This document shows, piece after piece, positions 25,022 to 34,398 of a DNA stretch of 64,000 nt (position 1 is its first letter; each line of letters opens with the position of its first letter). Where the stretch lies: positions 1 to 64,000 of the forward strand of contig JAFQOO010000010.1 of NCBI GenBank assembly GCA_017403145.1, in the 5' to 3' direction. The stretch comes from Clostridia bacterium. Lineage in GTDB: Bacteria > Bacillota > Clostridia > Christensenellales > DTU072. Made by a program: the position numbers and the translations under genes. Below the pieces are notes generated by a model. The model saw nothing but the letters and a program-made list of their open reading frames with translations, searched no databases and was not told the DNA's origin.

Positions 25022-27418
25022 ATGCAATTCATTGAAAAAGTTAAATCTAAAGTAATCGGTGTTTACGATGAAATCGTATTACATTGGAATCGCCCCGCCA
25101 AAGGCAACTTTGTTTCCTATAAGGAACTAATTCATTACGCCGTCGGCGGTATGGGTAGAAATATGGTTATCTATTTACTTACCTATATGGCTCTTTCAGC
25201 AAGTAATACTCTACTTGGTTCTACTATCGGCATTCGCCCGTTACACTTGCAATATATGTCCATTATCCAAACGATACTTGGTATATTCTTTGCGATGTTC
25301 CGCGGTAAAATCGTAGATAACACCAGAACACGAATAGGTAAATTCCGCCCTTATATCGCATTTATGGGCTTTCCTCTTGTAATCGTTGCGCTCGTATTCC
25401 TTTTCTTACCTTTCGACCGCATGACTTACAATAATAAACTCATATGCACCTTTTTCTTCTCTACTGCTATCGCGATGTTTCAACCGATGTTTACCGATTC
25501 ATACACCGAGCTTGGTAGCGTTATTACACCTAACTCAAACGAACGCGCAAGATTGCTTACAATAAGCATCCTTATTGCATCTTTTGCTCCCACTATTTAT
25601 AATTTTATCACTCCGCTCATTTTGAATTGGACAGGCTTGGCATACACAAATATTGAAACTTACCGCTATGTAATTGCCTCTTTTGCCGTCGCTGGTGTCG
25701 GACTAAACTTACTTACTGCATTTGGTTGCAAAGAACGTGTTATAACATCCAAATCGTACACTCAAAAAGTTGGACTTATTGAAGGTATGATGGGTATTTA
25801 TAAAAATAAATATTGGTGGATTAAAAATATTGCTACCATTATAGGCTTCTTGGAATCTTCATTTTCCGTTATATTCGGTTGGATGTACATCTACGGAACC
25901 CAAGACATGGTTCAATATAGTTTGCTTACCACTATTTACGGAACGGCTTCTACAATTGCAATGGTTATAACCCCCTTGCTACTCCGCAAACTCGGTAACC
26001 GCGGTATCCTACTCTTCCACAATTTTAGTAACATAATATTTATATCGCTAATGGTTCTTACTTATAAAAGCCCCTTCCTATTCTTTATATGTATGTACAT
26101 AAACGCGGTATTCAACCAACTACAGCTTGTTTACGACCCCGTTTTAAATGCAGAAGTAAAGGACTACCAACAATTCCTCACTGGAAAGCGCGTAGACTTT
26201 ATTTTAGGTGCCGCTGCAACCATTACAACCCCTATTACGTTATTAACGGGCCTAGTAATACCTTTCGTTTACGAGTCAATGGGTATCACATCCAACTACG
26301 ACGTACTTTACAATCCCGCGGTTCGTAACAATATGTTCGAAATGTTGGCAATCCTTTCCATAACCGGTTCTATTCTAAACCTAATACCCTTCTTCTTCTA
26401 TCGTTTGAGCCGTGAAAAACATACGATGATAGTCCAAATTTTGCGAAGAAGAGCCGCTTTTGCCGATTATGCCGGAGGAACTATAACGCCAGAGCAAATT
26501 GTCGAAACGGTGGAAAGCCATAGGTCGATACAAGAAATAATCGAGGCCGAAGAGCCTAATATGAAAGAAGCACGCCTTGCTATAAAGAATGCTTTTGCTA
26601 TTAAAGCCTCAACACCAGAAGAAAAGGTTGCTAAAAAAGAAGCTATTAAAGCTGCAAACAAAGTATATCAAACAGCAAGACACCTAAAAGAAAATAAAGA
26701 AGCATACAGAGAGATTTATCTCAAAGAAGAAAACAAGTTTGAAGTTCCTAAAAATGCTCTTTTACTCGAAATAGCTAAAGCAATTAAGGAGTATACTCCT
26801 TATGAAATCCGCAGGATTTCATTCGAAGATTTCCACATTGCGGAGCCGGAAGATAAAAAACTCAACAAACTTTACCACAAGGAGATTAAACGCTACAACA
26901 AGATGATAGCGGAAATCAACAAAGTTTATGGGGAAAATATTCCGGAAAACCTTTATGAAAAAGTTGAAGCGGCTCATAATATTGTCGTTACCGATATTAA
27001 AGATAAGGAAGCAATCAAAGCACGAGATAAAGCTATAGACGTTGCAGAAAAAGCACTCATAAAATTTAACGAAGTATTCAATTACTACAACACAAAGATT
27101 GAACTCTTTGCTGAGAGTGAAAATAGACTTTATTATCCGGAAATTGAAGCATTGTATGAAAAAGCTCTAGAAGAAATAAAACAACATGAAGAAGAATTAA
27201 TCCGCAAGGAACAAGAGGAACGCGAGCGTAGAAAACAAGAACTATTGGAAGAAAAACAAGCTCGCTTCGAATCTTTCTCGCCAGAAAAACAAGCAAAGAT
27301 ACTCGCTAGAAGACAAAAAGCCGAAGAAAAGAAAAAGGCTCGTCTGGCGCCTACTGAAAAAGTAGAAATTGAAGAAAAAGAAGTTGCGTCCACCATCGAC
27401 GAAGGAGGTAACGAATAA
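25022..27418 (+). CDS. GPH-family sugar:cation symporter with a 330-residue helical C-terminal tail
   Basis: Residues 1-465 form a glycoside-pentoside-hexuronide (MFS_2) transporter: twelve hydrophobic segments, RTRIGKFRPYIAF and the late motif EVKDYQQFLTGKR. The remaining 330 residues are highly charged and helical, with Lys/Glu/Ala-rich heptad-like stretches such as EEELIRKEQEERERRKQEL. Ordinary GPH proteins end at about 450-550 residues. I choose ATG 25022 with TTGGAG ten bases upstream. Its stop overlaps the lipoprotein start by one base. The tail may recruit enzymes or act as a regulatory coiled coil; that is inference. Confidence 0.88.
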   Translation: MQFIEKVKSKVIGVYDEIVLHWNRPAKGNFVSYKELIHYAVGGMGRNMVIYLLTYMALSASNTLLGSTIGIRPLHLQYMSIIQTILGIFFAMFRGKIVDNTRTRIGKFRPYIAFMGFPLVIVALVFLFLPFDRMTYNNKLICTFFFSTAIAMFQPMFTDSYTELGSVITPNSNERARLLTISILIASFAPTIYNFITPLILNWTGLAYTNIETYRYVIASFAVAGVGLNLLTAFGCKERVITSKSYTQKVGLIEGMMGIYKNKYWWIKNIATIIGFLESSFSVIFGWMYIYGTQDMVQYSLLTTIYGTASTIAMVITPLLLRKLGNRGILLFHNFSNIIFISLMVLTYKSPFLFFICMYINAVFNQLQLVYDPVLNAEVKDYQQFLTGKRVDFILGAAATITTPITLLTGLVIPFVYESMGITSNYDVLYNPAVRNNMFEMLAILSITGSILNLIPFFFYRLSREKHTMIVQILRRRAAFADYAGGTITPEQIVETVESHRSIQEIIEAEEPNMKEARLAIKNAFAIKASTPEEKVAKKEAIKAANKVYQTARHLKENKEAYREIYLKEENKFEVPKNALLLEIAKAIKEYTPYEIRRISFEDFHIAEPEDKKLNKLYHKEIKRYNKMIAEINKVYGENIPENLYEKVEAAHNIVVTDIKDKEAIKARDKAIDVAEKALIKFNEVFNYYNTKIELFAESENRLYYPEIEALYEKALEEIKQHEEELIRKEQEERERRKQELLEEKQARFESFSPEKQAKILARRQKAEEKKKARLAPTEKVEIEEKEVASTIDEGGNE

Positions 27419-28269
27419 TGAAAAAAGTCACTAAATTCATTCTTTGTCTAACGTTGTTAGCCACAATACTCTTCACCTGCCTTTTGAGCGGATGTCAGTC
27501 CCTTACCCCTGACGAAGGATACGAATTATTGCAAACTGCGATAGAAAATACTTTGCACAACGACAATGCACATATCTTCTATTGGAAAGAAAACGTTTCT
27601 ACTCCTCGCGCAGGCATAACTAACCTCGTTAAAACAACGACGGTAAACGTTCTTTGTGATATAGACAAAGACTATAATTTCGTTAAAGAAAGTGATGGCG
27701 ATTACGACTATAAAAACCTTAAAGCAAAAGTTACTAATTCATATGATGGCAAACTTGTATACGAACAATATTGCGGATATTCCGATGATGGTAACTCTTA
27801 TCTTGCAACTCGCGGAAATATAAATGGTCAAAACGCACTTACCAACGAAGACTCTTACGCCTTTGAAAATATGCTTGCAAAAGATTACGTTATAAGCGAC
27901 AAATTCAAAGAGTATACCCTTGAAGCTAAGCTCAAAGAACTAAAATCGCTCAAAAGAGAAGACCTCGTAATAGATGAAACGCAAAACGGCAAAGTGGAGA
28001 AAAAAGGTAAAGTCGTTACTATAACCGCTAAAATTAGCGATGCATATGCACGCGCATATGAAGAAGCAAATGGTGAAAAAAGCGTATTTGAAGGTAAATA
28101 TTTAACGATAGAACTTTCATATGATAGAATTTCCGCTATAATAGTTTACCAAAACGAGCCGGGTGCCAACGAAAGCAATACGCAAGGTATACTCGCTCTT
28201 GAATACGAAAGCTATAAGTTAGAAATCGTATATACCGGCCCTAAATTCACTGTTCCACAACCCAAATAA
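27418..28269 (+). CDS. Lipoprotein of unknown function
   Basis: 283 aa with a clear lipoprotein signal: MKK, a hydrophobic core and the lipobox LLSGC (Cys at about residue 26). The mature part is a beta-rich extracellular domain with no motif I recognise; its layout recalls small LolA/LppX-like or DUF-type Gram-positive lipoproteins. It is translationally coupled (ATAATG overlap) to the tailed GPH symporter. It may capture substrate or assist that transporter at the outer face of the membrane, which is a guess from context. Confidence 0.75.
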   Translation: MKKVTKFILCLTLLATILFTCLLSGCQSLTPDEGYELLQTAIENTLHNDNAHIFYWKENVSTPRAGITNLVKTTTVNVLCDIDKDYNFVKESDGDYDYKNLKAKVTNSYDGKLVYEQYCGYSDDGNSYLATRGNINGQNALTNEDSYAFENMLAKDYVISDKFKEYTLEAKLKELKSLKREDLVIDETQNGKVEKKGKVVTITAKISDAYARAYEEANGEKSVFEGKYLTIELSYDRISAIIVYQNEPGANESNTQGILALEYESYKLEIVYTGPKFTVPQPK

Positions 28270-28274
28270 TACTA

Positions 28275-28302
28275 AGGGGAGCCTTGTGCTCCCCTATTTT
28301 AT
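28275..28302 (+). terminator. Terminator after the lipoprotein gene
   Basis: AGGGGAGC (28275-28282), CTTGT loop, GCTCCCCT (28288-28295), then ATTTTAT. The U-run is weak, so some readthrough into the next gene is possible. Confidence 0.6.
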
Positions 28303-28316
28303 AAGGAGGTACCAAT

Positions 28317-29096
28317 ATGTCCTTTATAACTTGGATACTCAAAAAATTTGTTGTTCCTATTCCTAAGATAGATGCGTTCGAAGAATATCTATTCATAGGG
28401 CCCCATCCGGACGACATAGAAGTGGGCGCTGGCGCAACCGTTTCTCGCCTTGTCGAAATGGGCAAAAAAGTAACGTACTTGGTTGCTACTGACGGCTGTT
28501 ACGGTTCCCAAACCGCGAACTATGATAAAGCAGATTTGATAAAAACTCGCCAAGAAGAAGCCCTCGAAGCAGCGAAAGTTATGGGTGTAGAAAAGGTTCA
28601 CTTTTTACCATTTAGCGACTGTGGTATCTACGACCAAAAAGAGATTACCCAAGCTATTGCAAAAAAGATTATCGAGATTAAACCCCAAGCTGTTTTTGCT
28701 CCCGACCCCAATCTTCAAACGGAATGCCACATCGACCACTTGAACGTGGGTAGAGCTTCGGCAAACGCCTATCATCTTGCTTCCAACGCACCCTTTGCAA
28801 AAGAGTTTGCAAACGATACCAACGCAACTCCATCTTTGCTTGCTTTCTATTATACTGATAGTCCCAACACCTATTTTAAGACGGGTGGTAAGCACGTTAA
28901 AAAGCAAAAAGAAGCGCTACAAAAATTCACCTCTCAAATGGTATTTAACGAAAAGCACAATGGCGACGGAGATTTCATTATGCTATATAATCACTTCCGT
29001 TCCATTAGGTTCGGCATAAAAACTTTAAAGGGAAGAGCCGACGGATTTAGATGCCTTGGTAACACCCACACGCATTGTTGTGCCGAAAAAATCTAA
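28317..29096 (+). CDS. PIG-L/LmbE-family N-acetylglucosaminyl deacetylase
   Basis: Zinc-dependent de-N-acetylase of 259 aa. The zinc-binding block FIGPHPDDIEVGAGATV is near residue 23-40 and the later HIDHLNVG supplies a further His/Asp pair. AAGGAGG lies just upstream of the ATG. Relatives act on GlcNAc-inositol, chitobiose or lincosamide intermediates. Here it sits between two GPH symporters, so a deacetylated amino-sugar intermediate is plausible. Substrate not determined. Confidence 0.85.
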   Translation: MSFITWILKKFVVPIPKIDAFEEYLFIGPHPDDIEVGAGATVSRLVEMGKKVTYLVATDGCYGSQTANYDKADLIKTRQEEALEAAKVMGVEKVHFLPFSDCGIYDQKEITQAIAKKIIEIKPQAVFAPDPNLQTECHIDHLNVGRASANAYHLASNAPFAKEFANDTNATPSLLAFYYTDSPNTYFKTGGKHVKKQKEALQKFTSQMVFNEKHNGDGDFIMLYNHFRSIRFGIKTLKGRADGFRCLGNTHTHCCAEKI

Positions 29097-29116
29097 CCTA
29101 AAAACCGATACGTCGT

Positions 29117-29142
29117 AAAAGCACTCTCAAGAGTGCTTTTTT
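29117..29142 (+). terminator. Terminator after the PIG-L gene
   Basis: AAAAGCACTC (29117-29126), TCAA loop, GAGTGCTTTT (29131-29140) and more Ts. Its right arm TCAAGAGTGCTTTTTT is repeated exactly at 29187-29202. Confidence 0.8.
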
Positions 29143-29202
29143 ATTTAACAAGCTTATACTTTTTTTGCTATGCAAAAAAACCCTTGTCAAGAGTGCTTTT
29201 TT
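29127..29202 (+). repeat. 16-bp direct repeat of the terminator arm, with a TTTTTTTGC palindrome between
   Basis: TCAAGAGTGCTTTTTT occurs at 29127-29142 and again at 29187-29202, exactly 60 bases apart. Between them TTTTTTTGC-TAT-GCAAAAAAA (29160-29180) forms a perfect 9-bp stem. The second copy abuts the -35 box of the next promoter. It looks like a local duplication. Confidence 0.6.
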
Positions 29203-29229
29203 GTTGTATGATATATTTACTTATATAAC
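29201..29229 (+). promoter_or_regulatory. Promoter of the second GPH symporter
   Basis: TTGTTG (29201-29206), 17-bp spacer, TATAAC (29224-29229). The -10 box overlaps the operator-like word at 29227-29238. The ATG at 29265 follows an AAAGGAG. Confidence 0.6.
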
Positions 29230-29238
29230 GCGCGTGTT
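29227..29238. promoter_or_regulatory. Candidate operator AACGCGCGTGTT (copy 1)
   Basis: This near-palindrome overlaps the -10 box. The identical 12-mer (reverse complement AACACGCGCGTT) is at 46991-47002, in the spacer of the xylulokinase-operon promoter. A related half-copy, TTATACGCACGC, follows at 29238-29249. It probably binds a sugar-responsive repressor not encoded in this window. Confidence 0.55.
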
Positions 29239-29264
29239 ATACGCACGCTAAAAGGAGAAACAAT

Positions 29265-30881
29265 ATGGCTAAAGAGAAAACTAAGGTTGACTCCCAAGTT
29301 GAGAAATTGAGTGATATCATTCCCAACCGAGAGAAACTTGCCTATGGCGTAGGCGCCCTAATGGATGGCGGTGGCGTTGCATTGATGTCCTGTGTAATGG
29401 TTAAATATATGACCAACCTCGGTATCGCTATGAGTATCGCATCCACCATTTTTATGGTTGCAAAGCTATGGGATGCTATCACCGACCCATTGATGGGATT
29501 CATTACCGATAATACTCGTAGCAAATATGGCAGAAGAAAACCTTACCTCTTTTGGGGTGGTATTTCATTGATATTTGCCATTTTCTTGCTCTTTGCGCCC
29601 ATTAGAGATTGGGGAATGAGCGTAGGCGGTGCTATTGCCTATATCATTATTTTCTACTTGGTATGGAATACCTGCTCGACGATAACACAAGTTCCTTACT
29701 GCTCGCTTGCAAGTGATATTTCACCTAACCACAACGAAAGAAACTGGGCAAATACCTTCAAATTGGTTTTCTCTGCAGCAGCTGCAGGTCTATCTTACGT
29801 TATCCCGCTATTCTTGCTAGAAGCAACTCAACCCAGCTCCGATGGTAGTCCCGCTTCTCTCAATATGAGTGAGTTTTGGATTATCATTTCGACGGTATTC
29901 GGCCTATTGTTCGGCGGTGGTTTGATTATCTCCGGTATTTTCGTTAAAGAAAGAATTACTCCCGATACCAGTGTTCCGGTTGAGAAATTCAACTTTAAGA
30001 AATTCCTTGAAAGTTATGCTATTCCTTTTAGAAACAAATCCTTCCGTTGGCATATCACTATGTACGCAACTGCATTTATGTGTGCAGATATGATTTCCGC
30101 ACTCGCAGTTTACTATGCAACCGACGTTTGGGCAGGTCAATATCTCGACCTCGGCTTTATGAGTCTAAAGTTCTCGTCAATGCTTATCGTTGCACCTTTA
30201 ATGGTTATGGCGGTAGTAGCGTTCCCCATCGTTCGTACCTTGATGGTTAAGAAGAGCAAACAATTTGCTTTCCGCGTTGGTCTACCTTGCTACATCGCGG
30301 GTGGTATTATGCTAGCAGTTATGGACCCAAGTTGGACTCCCCCTATCGTTGTTCCTATCGTTGCTGCTATTATGGGACTCGGCTTTGGCGGTGCACAAAT
30401 GATGCCTTGGATTATCTTCCCCGATACCGTTGACGTTGCAGAAATGGCTACCGGCGAAAGACCTACCGGCACGTATTCCGGTATTATGACTCTTATTAGA
30501 AAGGTTGCAGGTGCCCTCGGCGTAGGTATGGTTGGTTGGATTATCGACGCTTGCGGATATCAAGAAGCACAAGAAGGCGTTACCGAATATATCGTTCAAA
30601 CCGATGAAGCACTACTTGCAATAAAGCTTGTTTTAGGTATTTCGGTTGCAGTATTTATTACCGTAGCATTCATCGCATCCTTCCGTTACAAGATTACCGA
30701 TAAGAAGCTTGATAGAGCAAGATACTTTATCGATAAAGTTAAAGAAGAAGGCATTGAGAGTCTAACCATAGAAGAAGCCGAAGAAAGAAATGCTCTCGTA
30801 ACCGAGCTTTATGGCAAAGTTAACGCTGTTACCACGGCTCCCATACAAGAAGATATTTTAGAAAAAGTTACGGAGGAATAA
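29265..30881 (+). CDS. GPH-family sugar:cation symporter
   Basis: 538-aa glycoside-pentoside-hexuronide symporter of the plasma membrane. Twelve hydrophobic segments run to about residue 470, with the family block DAITDPLMGFITDNTRSKYG near residue 70 and PYCSLASDIS. The PDTVDVAEMATGERPTGTY segment also fits the family. A hydrophilic tail of about 70 residues follows. Substrate unknown. It shares an operator-like word with the xylulokinase/GPH operon at 46.9 kb and is followed after two bases by a Dabb gene. Confidence 0.9.
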   Translation: MAKEKTKVDSQVEKLSDIIPNREKLAYGVGALMDGGGVALMSCVMVKYMTNLGIAMSIASTIFMVAKLWDAITDPLMGFITDNTRSKYGRRKPYLFWGGISLIFAIFLLFAPIRDWGMSVGGAIAYIIIFYLVWNTCSTITQVPYCSLASDISPNHNERNWANTFKLVFSAAAAGLSYVIPLFLLEATQPSSDGSPASLNMSEFWIIISTVFGLLFGGGLIISGIFVKERITPDTSVPVEKFNFKKFLESYAIPFRNKSFRWHITMYATAFMCADMISALAVYYATDVWAGQYLDLGFMSLKFSSMLIVAPLMVMAVVAFPIVRTLMVKKSKQFAFRVGLPCYIAGGIMLAVMDPSWTPPIVVPIVAAIMGLGFGGAQMMPWIIFPDTVDVAEMATGERPTGTYSGIMTLIRKVAGALGVGMVGWIIDACGYQEAQEGVTEYIVQTDEALLAIKLVLGISVAVFITVAFIASFRYKITDKKLDRARYFIDKVKEEGIESLTIEEAEERNALVTELYGKVNAVTTAPIQEDILEKVTEE

Positions 30882-30883
30882 TT

Positions 30884-31174
30884 ATGGTTAAACATATGGT
30901 TCTATTCAAACTAAAGGATAATTCCTACGAAAATTGCTTGAAGGCTAAAGAAGTTCTTATGTCTATGGAAGGCAACGTTCCCGAACTACGTTCTATAGAA
31001 GTAGGTATCGATTTTCTACATTCCGAAAGAAGCTACGACGTAGCCCTTATCGTTACCGTAGATAGCAAGGAAGCTCTCGAAAGCTACCAAAAAGACCCCT
31101 ATCATTGCTCCGTTGTAAAACCCCATATGCACGCAGTTAGACAGGGCTCCGTTGCTCTCGATTTTGAGTTCTAG
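30884..31174 (+). CDS. Dabb (stress-responsive A/B barrel) domain protein
   Basis: Small 96-aa ferredoxin-like-barrel protein beginning MVKHMVLFKLKD, the family start, with the block RSIEVGIDFLHSERSYDVALIV and the C-terminal SYQKDPYHCSVVKPHM. Dabb proteins dimerise and may bind small ligands; no catalytic role is established. It follows the GPH symporter by two bases behind its own GGAGG, so it is co-transcribed with it. Confidence 0.88.
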   Translation: MVKHMVLFKLKDNSYENCLKAKEVLMSMEGNVPELRSIEVGIDFLHSERSYDVALIVTVDSKEALESYQKDPYHCSVVKPHMHAVRQGSVALDFEF

Positions 31175-31183
31175 GAGTTACTT

Positions 31184-31726
31184 ATGAGTGATTTTTATAA
31201 AGTAGATTTAAATGGTTATACTCACGATTTACCAATTTTACCTATTGGAGATATAAAGATTTGCTTCTTTAATCTTCACGGTGCGCAAGAGCTTACCGAG
31301 CATTGTGGCAAAGAGCTAGCTCGCCTTGCAAGCGACGACGTAGAGGTTGTAATCACCGCAGAAAGCAAAGGGCTACAACTTGCCCATTGCGTTGCTCGTG
31401 AGCTGGGACACAAGCTTTATGCGGTTGCCAGAAAGTCCCTCAAGCTTTATATGCAAGATGGTATAAACGTAACGGTAAAATCTATAACCACAGCCCAAGA
31501 GCAAACCCTATATCTTTCCGCCCACGACACCGAACTCATAAAGGGCAAAAAGGTTGCTATCGTTGATGACGTTATATCCACCGGCGGTAGCCTCAAAGGT
31601 CTAGAAATGCTAGTAGAAAAGGCAGGAGGCATCATCGTCGACCGCCTATTCGTACTAGCAGAGGGTGAAGCAAGTAAACGCGATAACGTCAAGTTCCTTG
31701 CCACCATTCCAATTATCACCGACTAA
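31184..31726 (+). CDS. Purine-type phosphoribosyltransferase (APRT/Xpt-like)
   Basis: 180-aa type I PRTase. The PRPP-binding loop AIVDDVISTGGSLKG is at about residue 125-139, and VITAESKGLQLAH matches the APRT/xanthine PRT subgroup. It probably makes AMP or XMP from the free base and PRPP, though some relatives act as regulators. Its stop overlaps the next start by one base. The N-terminal hood region differs from canonical Apt, so I give no symbol. Confidence 0.82.
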   Translation: MSDFYKVDLNGYTHDLPILPIGDIKICFFNLHGAQELTEHCGKELARLASDDVEVVITAESKGLQLAHCVARELGHKLYAVARKSLKLYMQDGINVTVKSITTAQEQTLYLSAHDTELIKGKKVAIVDDVISTGGSLKGLEMLVEKAGGIIVDRLFVLAEGEASKRDNVKFLATIPIITD

Positions 31727-32640
31727 TGATGCATTCTCCAAAAAAAGAAGATTTAGACCGTATTTATAGTATCCTTGGTGCCACTTGCACCGAGGATACT
31801 TCTTATGCAAAAACAACCATTATCGGTTGGTTTAAAGAAAGAAATCCACTCGTCGAAGTGGGAGAAGATTACGCACTATTTAGCGGTACAACAGAAAATG
31901 GTGAGAAGCTATATTGGTCCCCTCTTGCTACTAGCGAACAAGCTTTGCTTAAAGGAATATCTATTCTGGAAAGCTACGGAGTAACGGAAATCAACAACGT
32001 TAGCGATTATCAAAAGGAAATTTATGAAAAGCTGGGATACGAAGTTACGCCCTCTCGCGATTACTTCGAATATTTGTATACTCCCGAAAGTCTTATAGAG
32101 CTAAAGGGTAAAAAATATCACTCAAAGCGCAACTTTATAAACGGATTTACCACTCCGTACGAGTTTCGCTCTTACAACGAAAACGACCGCGAAAATCTAA
32201 ACGAGTTACTTTTCAAATGGAGTTATCTCCACATAGATAATGGTATAGATTTCACCATTAAAGAGGGCTGGCACGTGCACGAAATTCGCGAAAAAATACT
32301 AAGCGACCCCGAAATCAAAGCGTTAAACGCAGTGCTTGACGATATGGATGAATACAACTGCTTCGCAGACGTTTTGACCATCGAGGATGGCAAAATAATC
32401 GGGTTTGCGCTTGGCGAAATTCTCCCAAGCGGTATAGGTGCCATATACTTTGAAAAGGGAGATATCAATTATAAGGGTATATATCCACTACTCGATAACG
32501 CTTTTTGTAAAAAGCATTTTTCTTCGGGCGTTAGATATATCAACAAACAAGAGGATATGGGGCTTGAAGGACTTCGCAAGTCCAAATTGAGCTATCATCC
32601 CGTAAAATTTGCCGAAAGATACCTAGCAAAAAAGGTTTAA
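31726..32640 (+). CDS. DUF2156 / LPG-synthetase C-terminal-like protein
   Basis: 304-aa protein of the DUF2156 family, related to the soluble catalytic domain of lysyl-phosphatidylglycerol synthases. It has two GNAT-like halves. The block LIELKGKKYHSKRNFINGF near residue 125-143 is the family hallmark, and the second half contains VLTIEDGKIIGFALGEIL. There is no membrane domain. It may transfer an aminoacyl group, but the acceptor is unknown. The gene is coupled to the PRTase and is two bases from the next gene. Confidence 0.82.
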   Translation: MMHSPKKEDLDRIYSILGATCTEDTSYAKTTIIGWFKERNPLVEVGEDYALFSGTTENGEKLYWSPLATSEQALLKGISILESYGVTEINNVSDYQKEIYEKLGYEVTPSRDYFEYLYTPESLIELKGKKYHSKRNFINGFTTPYEFRSYNENDRENLNELLFKWSYLHIDNGIDFTIKEGWHVHEIREKILSDPEIKALNAVLDDMDEYNCFADVLTIEDGKIIGFALGEILPSGIGAIYFEKGDINYKGIYPLLDNAFCKKHFSSGVRYINKQEDMGLEGLRKSKLSYHPVKFAERYLAKKV

Positions 32641-32641
32641 T

Positions 32642-33430
32642 ATGTTAAAAGTAGACGTGCTCGCATCGGGCAGTAAAGGTAATAGCACTTTGATTACCAC
32701 CGCAGAGGATAAAAAATTGCTAATAGACTGCGGTATTAGTGCGCGCGCCCTTACTAGCGCTCTTATGAAAAGAAACCTCTCGATTGCTCAAATCAAAGCC
32801 ATTCTAATCACACACGAGCACGCCGACCACGTTCACTCCGTTGCACAAATTTCGGAAGCCTACAATATCCCCGTTTTTGCTAACGCAGTTACTATGTCTG
32901 CTCTAAAAAGAAAGACGGGACTAAAAGGCGGATACTATTTCGAGGACACCACTCCGTTCACCTTGGCTGGGCTAGAAATACGACCTTTCCGTACCTCACA
33001 CGATGCGGTTTATCCTGTAGGTTACTCCTTGCTTGACGGAGACAGCAAGTTTACCTACGCCACCGACCTAGGATATTTTAGCCCCACCGTAAAAGAAAAC
33101 GTCAAGGGTGCCGACCTTGTGCTAATAGAATCAAACCACGACGTCAATATGCTCCTAAATGGTCCCTATCCTAGACACCTTAAAGAAAGAATACTTTCCA
33201 ATCGCGGGCACCTTTCCAACCTCTGTTGTGCCGAGGCTATACGCGAAATGATGGATGCAGGTACTAAGAAGTTTATTTTAGGACACCTAAGCGAGCAAAA
33301 CAACACTTTCGAGCTTGCAAGAGATACCACAATAGAGTTACTATCCAAAAGCGGAGCAACTCTTAACACCGACTATGTATATCATATAGCAACCCAACAG
33401 GGACTTGCGGAAACAATAGGAACAAAATGA
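32642..33430 (+). CDS. MBL-fold metallohydrolase, YycJ/WalJ-like
   Basis: 262-aa metallo-beta-lactamase-fold exonuclease-like protein. The HxHxDH zinc motif THEHADHV is near residue 57-64, and further ligands are in SNHDVNML and LGHLSEQNN. In Firmicutes the YycJ protein sits in the walRK locus and has DNA end-processing activity. Here no walR or walK is adjacent, so I infer the family only. It overlaps the following CPBP gene by four bases. Confidence 0.88.
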   Translation: MLKVDVLASGSKGNSTLITTAEDKKLLIDCGISARALTSALMKRNLSIAQIKAILITHEHADHVHSVAQISEAYNIPVFANAVTMSALKRKTGLKGGYYFEDTTPFTLAGLEIRPFRTSHDAVYPVGYSLLDGDSKFTYATDLGYFSPTVKENVKGADLVLIESNHDVNMLLNGPYPRHLKERILSNRGHLSNLCCAEAIREMMDAGTKKFILGHLSEQNNTFELARDTTIELLSKSGATLNTDYVYHIATQQGLAETIGTK

Positions 33431-34389
33431 GAAAGAACGACAATCTTAGGCTTAATATAGACGAGAAAGAGGGTGTATTTACGTATTGCTGTGCGCTCGC
33501 TGTTGCACTCGCCATTGGCATTGTCGATTTTGTTATTCCAGAAGGTAATACAAAAGTCATTGTTAGTTACCTATCTACCCAAATCCCCTTTTTGATAATA
33601 CCTTTACTATACTGCTATTGGAAAAAAATCAACTACTCAGCGGTCGTTCCCCTAAAAGAAAAAGTAAAGCCTATCGGCATACTACTTGCAATCCCCATAA
33701 CCATAGGTGCTTTTTTACAAAACACCATTCTTTCGGTATCATTGAACAATCTTTTCATTGTTTTCGGCATTACCCCTTCCGTAACTTTGCCGGCAATAGA
33801 TACGCCCCTCAATATCTTTGTTGCAATAATTACGGTCATTATACTCCCTGCCTTTGCCGAAGAGTTTTTGTATAGAGGTATTATCGACTCCGCTTACAAA
33901 GAGCACGGAGTGATGAAAACCTGCATAATTTCCGCATTTATATTTGCCCTTTCGCACTTTAACCCCGCCCAGCTAGCACATCAATTCGTTCTTGGCTTTT
34001 TGCTAAGCATCACCGTTGCGCTAAGCGGTAGTATTTGGTATGCGGTTATTATACACTTACTGAATAACGTAATCGCGCTATTTATAGGCGATATTATCCC
34101 CGCCTATAACAGCCTAATGGTACTAAATTGGACTAACGTGCTAATACTGCTAGCAATGTTCGTTGGCGGTGCAATCATAGTTATTATTTCCTTTATCTTT
34201 TTTAACCGCACGTGCGCAAAGGATAATTTGAAGATATCGGGGAATCCTTTTAAAGTATTCTCCAAAAAGAGCACTCCCGCCTATTACGAAGGTTGGGAGA
34301 ATAGATTGTCTCCTTACACTCTAGGCTTTATCGCCTTTATGATAGTGATGAGCATTCTCCCCCTCTTTATAGAAAAAATATTGGTATAA
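33427..34389 (+). CDS. CPBP (type II CAAX/Abi) intramembrane metalloprotease
   Basis: 320-aa polytopic membrane protein with the CPBP motifs: EEFLYRG (the Glu pair and Arg), FALSHFNP (a His) and HLLNN (a second His). These form the putative zinc or catalytic site in the membrane. Bacterial relatives act in bacteriocin immunity or prenyl-protein processing. Overlap ATGA with the MBL gene; a second CPBP gene follows nine bases after it, so the two form a tandem pair. Confidence 0.87.
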   Translation: MRKNDNLRLNIDEKEGVFTYCCALAVALAIGIVDFVIPEGNTKVIVSYLSTQIPFLIIPLLYCYWKKINYSAVVPLKEKVKPIGILLAIPITIGAFLQNTILSVSLNNLFIVFGITPSVTLPAIDTPLNIFVAIITVIILPAFAEEFLYRGIIDSAYKEHGVMKTCIISAFIFALSHFNPAQLAHQFVLGFLLSITVALSGSIWYAVIIHLLNNVIALFIGDIIPAYNSLMVLNWTNVLILLAMFVGGAIIVIISFIFFNRTCAKDNLKISGNPFKVFSKKSTPAYYEGWENRLSPYTLGFIAFMIVMSILPLFIEKILV

Positions 34390-34398
34390 GGTATTGCT

